64,000 nucleotides of DNA from Ideonella_A sakaiensis_A (lineage in GTDB: Bacteria; Pseudomonadota; Gammaproteobacteria; Burkholderiales; Burkholderiaceae_C), in the NCBI RefSeq assembly GCF_048320135.1, contig NZ_CP182947.1:1-64000 (forward strand). The letters run 5' to 3'. The position numbers and the translations under genes were made by a program. A model generated the notes under the pieces. That model had not been told where the DNA came from and made no database searches. It saw nothing but the letters and a program-made list of their open reading frames with translations. This document shows positions 59,917-64,000 of the stretch, piece after piece (positions within the stretch are counted from its first letter, which is position 1; each line of letters opens with the position of its first letter).

Positions 59917-60771
59917 ATGCCGAATCCGACGCCGATCCGCCGAGCGGCCGCAGCCCAACTCAATGGCAAGCCACCGAAGGCCGCCGAACGGGTGGCCGCG
60001 GAACTGCGGCACCAGATCGTCACCGGCAGGCTGAAACCCGGCGACAAGCTGCATCCGGAAAGCGTGCTGCAGACCGAATTCGCGATCTCGCGGCCGACGA
60101 TGCGCGAAGCCTTGCGGCTGCTCGAATCGGAATCGCTGATCTCGATCAGCCGCGGCAAACACGGCGGTGCGCGGGTCAGCACGATCGACCTCGGCGCGGT
60201 TGCGCGCCAGGTCGGCGTCTTTCTGCAGGTGCAGGGAACGACGCTGCAGGACGTCTGGCTGGCACGAACGATTTTCGAGCCGCCGGCGGCCGGCATGCTG
60301 GCGGTCCACCATGATCCGGCCGCGATCGCCGAGCTCGAAGCGAACATTGCCGAAGCGAAGGAGGCGGCACGCAGCGACCTGATTCGTTATGCCGACCTGA
60401 GCGCCGAGTTTTCGCTGCTGATCACCCGCCATTGCGGCAACCGCACGCTCGACCTGCTGGCGTCGCTGATCTTCGACATCATCCGCCGCCAGCACGAGGA
60501 TGTGACCGAACGGACGATCACCCGCGCCAGCGTCGACAAGCTGCGCCAGCAAAGCATCCGCAGCCGCGAGCAGGCGGTGGAATTGATGCGCAGCGGCGAT
60601 GCGGTCGCGACCGAGCGCTTCTGGCGCGAACACCTGCTGCACATGCGCGACCTGGTGCTCGCCGCCTACGACGGCTCGGTGACGATCGATGTACTCAGCG
60701 AACCGGCCCGCAAGCCCCGCGCGGTCGGCAAGGTGCGGCGGGCTGCGCCGGTGGTGGCGGCACGAAGCTGA
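59917..60771 (+). CDS. GntR-family regulator (FadR/FCD-like)
   Basis: 284 residues from ATG 59917; an upstream start at 59848 is possible. Winged helix: GDKLHPESVLQTEFAISRPT and MREALRLLESESLI near residue 65, then a mostly helical effector domain with ADLSAEFSLLITRHCGN. It likely senses a CoA ester or acid and controls the two divergent CaiB transcripts through the inverted repeat at 58516-58533. Downstream are REP units. Confidence 0.9.
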   Translation: MPNPTPIRRAAAAQLNGKPPKAAERVAAELRHQIVTGRLKPGDKLHPESVLQTEFAISRPTMREALRLLESESLISISRGKHGGARVSTIDLGAVARQVGVFLQVQGTTLQDVWLARTIFEPPAAGMLAVHHDPAAIAELEANIAEAKEAARSDLIRYADLSAEFSLLITRHCGNRTLDLLASLIFDIIRRQHEDVTERTITRASVDKLRQQSIRSREQAVELMRSGDAVATERFWREHLLHMRDLVLAAYDGSVTIDVLSEPARKPRAVGKVRRAAPVVAARS

Positions 60772-60783
60772 AGCGCCTCTTCT

Positions 60784-60967
60784 GCAGGAGGGGCTTCGGC
60801 CCCGATCTACACCCATTGCACCAGCCCGAATCGGGGCTGAAGCCCCTCCCACAAGAAGGATTACCTCGGCGCGGCTCAAGGCTGGGGCGCCGATTTCCGT
60901 GGGAGGGGCTTCAGCCCCGATTTGCGACCATGGCACAAGCCCGAAGCGGGGCTGAAGCCCCTCCCAC
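60784..60967. repeat. Two REP-like inverted pairs, type A
   Basis: First pair 60784-60806 and 60829-60852, second pair 60899-60922 and 60944-60967. The first unit has loop CGGC-type changes (GGGGCTTCGGCCCC) and the fourth has AAGC in place of AATC. They fill most of the 273 bases between convergent genes; the last unit abuts the aceA terminator. Confidence 0.88.
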
Positions 60968-61000
60968 AAAAAAAGCCGCCAGCCCGATCGGACTGGCGGC
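60968..61000 (-). terminator. Rho-independent terminator of aceA
   Basis: Read on the minus strand, an 8-bp perfect stem (GCCGCCAG / CTGGCGGC, 60975-60982 and 60993-61000) with a 10-base loop is followed by seven T residues (60968-60974). It lies 44 bases after the aceA stop, as expected. Confidence 0.9.
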
Positions 61001-61044
61001 ATCTTCAAGCCATATGCGGGAACCGGTCGTGCCGGTCCTCGCGA

Positions 61045-62346
<1,302 letters not shown>

Positions 62347-62435
62347 GGAATCTCCTTGCGTGACTGGTTGAAGAAAAAAACGTCGATCTGTTGGCTTCAA
62401 TGCTAGCTGGCTGCGCGGCGCTTGTGAAGACTTAT

Positions 62436-62449
62436 GTCTTATATAAGAC
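62436..62449. promoter_or_regulatory. Perfect palindrome upstream of aceA
   Basis: GTCTTATATAAGAC is a perfect 14-base palindrome, 90 bases upstream of the aceA start, in an AT-rich stretch. The form and place suit a dimeric regulator operator in the aceA promoter; the regulator is not identified here. Confidence 0.65.
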
Positions 62450-62597
62450 TAAAAATCTTTTCGTTTTAAATCAACGACTTGCGTTCAAGGTCCCATGATG
62501 CGGAACGATCTTCTCACAAAGTGAGAGCGTGGTGCTGCGGCGCAGCATCCGCCTTTTGCACAATGCGGAATACGCGCTGTCTGATATGAAATGGCTC

Positions 62598-63314
62598 TCA
62601 GCGACGGTTGCCGAGCCAGCGCGCGTAGATGGTTGCGGCAACCCGCTGCTGCGCCGCGAGCCGGGCAGCGGCACGTTCGTGGATCGCCACCGTGCTCTGT
62701 ATCTGCGCATCCGGCATGCCGTCGCGAAGATGGCGCGCCGGGTCGTGTCCGGTGGTCCAGACCTTCAGCTTGGCCAGATCGAGCTCGATGTGGAACTGCA
62801 TCGCCAGGTGCGGGCCGATGGCAAATGCCTGGTTGCGGCAGGCCGCATTGCCGGCCAGCCAGACCGCGCCGTGCGGCAGTTCGAAGGCTTCGCCGTGCCA
62901 CTGGAAAATCTCCGGATCCGACTGCGCTGCATCACCGAACCAGTCGCCCGACTGTTCGGCCCAGTCGAGCCGGTGCCAGCCGATTTCCGGCCAGCGCGAC
63001 GCACCGACCCGCGCGCCGAGTGCGCGCGCCATCAGCTGCCCGCCGAGGCAGTGGCCGATCACCGGCACGCCGCGGTCCATCGCATCGAGGATCAGCGCTT
63101 CGCCGCGGCGCAGCGCCGGCAGATCGTCGTTGGCGCTCATCTCGCCGCCGAGCACCGCCAATGCGCTGTGTCCGGACAGGTCGCGGGGGTAGGCGTCGCC
63201 GTGGTCGCGCAGGTCCATTGTCTCGCGCTGCTGGGCAAGCCAGGTCGCCAGATAGGCCGGCCCGTCGTCTGGCAGGTGCTGCAGCACCAGCACCGGCTTT
63301 TGCTGTTGATTCAT
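62598..63314 (-). CDS. Class I glutamine amidotransferase-like protein
   Basis: 238 residues from ATG 63314, the start giving the family N-terminus PVLVLQHLPDDGPAYLATWL. The nucleophile elbow is VIGHCLGGQLMARAL with the Cys, the FQWHGEAFELP segment holds the His, and the Glu comes later (MQFHIELD). It resembles GMP-synthase-like stand-alone amidotransferases, which act on gamma-glutamyl compounds or unknown substrates. It is divergent from the transaminase gene across about 100 bases, so the two may share control; it lies upstream of aceA with a 250-base gap. Confidence 0.88.
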   Translation of the reverse strand: MNQQQKPVLVLQHLPDDGPAYLATWLAQQRETMDLRDHGDAYPRDLSGHSALAVLGGEMSANDDLPALRRGEALILDAMDRGVPVIGHCLGGQLMARALGARVGASRWPEIGWHRLDWAEQSGDWFGDAAQSDPEIFQWHGEAFELPHGAVWLAGNAACRNQAFAIGPHLAMQFHIELDLAKLKVWTTGHDPARHLRDGMPDAQIQSTVAIHERAAARLAAQQRVAATIYARWLGNRR

Positions 63315-63415
63315 TGGCCGCATTCTGAACGCCTTCGATCCTTGATGGTCTCGGGCGCAGCGGCCGCGGACGCCGTAGACTGCCGCATTGCCCGAATGCA
63401 CCACAAGGGAGCGCC

Positions 63416-64000
63416 ATGTACGACGAGAAGATCGACCAGAAGAACCACAACACAGCGGCAGCCGCCGAACCGGCCGCGCCACGGAAGATGGATGCCTTGT
63501 GGATGCCGTTTACCGCAAACCGCCAGTTCAAGCAGTCGCCGCGCCTGCTCGAGAAAGCGTCCGGCATGTATTTCACGACGCCCGAAGGCCGCCGCGTACT
63601 CGATGGCGTGGCCGGCTTGTGGTGCGTCAATGCCGGCCATGGGCGGCCGAAGATCGTCGACGCGATCCAGCGCCAGGCCGCCGAGATGGACTACGCGCCG
63701 CCGTTCAACATGGGGCACCCGAAGGCCTTCGAGCTCGCCGAGCGGCTGGTCAAGATCACGCCGCCCGGGCTCGACAAGGTGTTCTACGCCAACTCCGGCT
63801 CCGAGGCGGTCGAGACCGCATTGAAGATGGCAATCGCCTACCACCGGGTACGCGGCGAAGGCCAGCGCACGCGGCTGATCGGCCGCGAGCGCGGCTACCA
63901 CGGCGTCAATTTCGGCGGCATCTCGGTCGGCGGCATCGTTGCGAATCGCAAGATGTTCGGCCAATTGCTCGGCGGCGTCGATCACATCCGCCATACCCAC
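63416..64000 (+). CDS. Omega-amino acid:pyruvate transaminase, N-terminal part (partial)
   Basis: Opens at ATG 63416 after AAGGGA and stays open to the window end (195 codons). MDALWMPFTANRQFKQSPR and GRRVLDGVAGLWCVNAGHG are typical of beta-alanine:pyruvate transaminases, class III PLP enzymes; FYANSGSEAVETALKMA is the phosphate-binding loop and GYHGVNFGGISVGG follows. The PLP lysine lies beyond the window. It transfers the amino group of beta-alanine or other omega-amino acids to pyruvate. It is divergent from the amidotransferase gene. Confidence 0.9.
   Translation, partial: MYDEKIDQKNHNTAAAAEPAAPRKMDALWMPFTANRQFKQSPRLLEKASGMYFTTPEGRRVLDGVAGLWCVNAGHGRPKIVDAIQRQAAEMDYAPPFNMGHPKAFELAERLVKITPPGLDKVFYANSGSEAVETALKMAIAYHRVRGEGQRTRLIGRERGYHGVNFGGISVGGIVANRKMFGQLLGGVDHIRHTH

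Noticed and set aside
62471..62597. Short minus-strand frames upstream of aceA
   Set aside because: They overlap the amidotransferase end and show no domain; an inverted repeat TCTCACAAAGTGAGA (about 62511-62525) lies here but without a T-run, so I did not call a terminator.

Overview
The window looks like a betaproteobacterial (Burkholderiales-like) chromosome segment. The evidence is the order ygfZ / mltG-tmk-holB-pilZ-tatD, a DUF4936 gene next to ygfZ, two Bug (TctC-type) periplasmic binding proteins in catabolic operons, and GC-rich core genes. The species cannot be named from the sequence alone.

Region 1 (1-19.3 kb) is an AT-richer, all-plus-strand surface polysaccharide (O-antigen type) locus. 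It begins with the tail of a WbpA-like UDP-sugar dehydrogenase and ends with a WbpM/PglF-type 4,6-dehydratase. The genes suggest three amino sugars: a 2,3-diamino-uronic acid (WbpA, WbpB, WbpE, with an ankyrin-tailed N-formyltransferase and no WbpD acetyltransferase in view); a 3-amino-2,3,6-trideoxyhexose (NDP-hexose 2,3-dehydratase, Gfo/Idh reductase, EvaB-like aminotransferase, plus a WxcM/FdtA-like cupin); and a bacillosamine-type initiating sugar (dehydratase, PglE-like aminotransferase, GNAT, PglC-like phosphoglycosyl transferase). Wzx, broken by an apparent one-base insertion, and Wzy imply flippase/polymerase-dependent export. Several glycosyltransferases and a TIGR04325-type methyltransferase complete the set. 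Composition changes to the GC-rich host style inside the 5' part of the dehydratase gene.

Region 2 (19.4-30.6 kb) is a mosaic: VanZ-like protein, Xre/RES toxin-antitoxin pair with a readable promoter-operator, secreted hypothetical, MOSC protein, HAD hydrolase, orphan Phd-like antitoxin, MerR-TPR protein, the two-gene NHEJ system (ligD, ku), a CHRD protein and a YheT-like hydrolase. It is rich in REP-like palindromes, several of which lie in frame inside coding sequences.

Region 3 (30.6-40.6 kb) has a P450 gene overlapping a very long membrane-anchored DyP-type peroxidase gene, divergent from a SAM-cyclase-ATPase-TPR signalling protein. An isochorismatase-like hydrolase, a lipoprotein esterase and a small conserved hypothetical follow.

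Region 4 (40.6-47.8 kb) is conserved housekeeping: ankyrin protein, tatD, pilZ, holB, tmk, mltG, and divergently ygfZ, DUF4936 and an NRDE protein.

Region 5 (47.8-64 kb) is catabolic: RraA-like and Bug proteins divergent from a GntR regulator; thioesterase-GNAT fusion; HSL-type esterase; iron-type alcohol dehydrogenase; a minus-strand Bug / CaiB / acyl-CoA dehydrogenase / HMG-CoA-lyase-like operon divergent from CaiB and a second GntR regulator, with a perfect inverted repeat between them; then isocitrate lyase with a clear terminator, a class I glutamine amidotransferase and the start of an omega-amino acid:pyruvate transaminase. No tRNA, rRNA, CRISPR array or IS transposase was seen.
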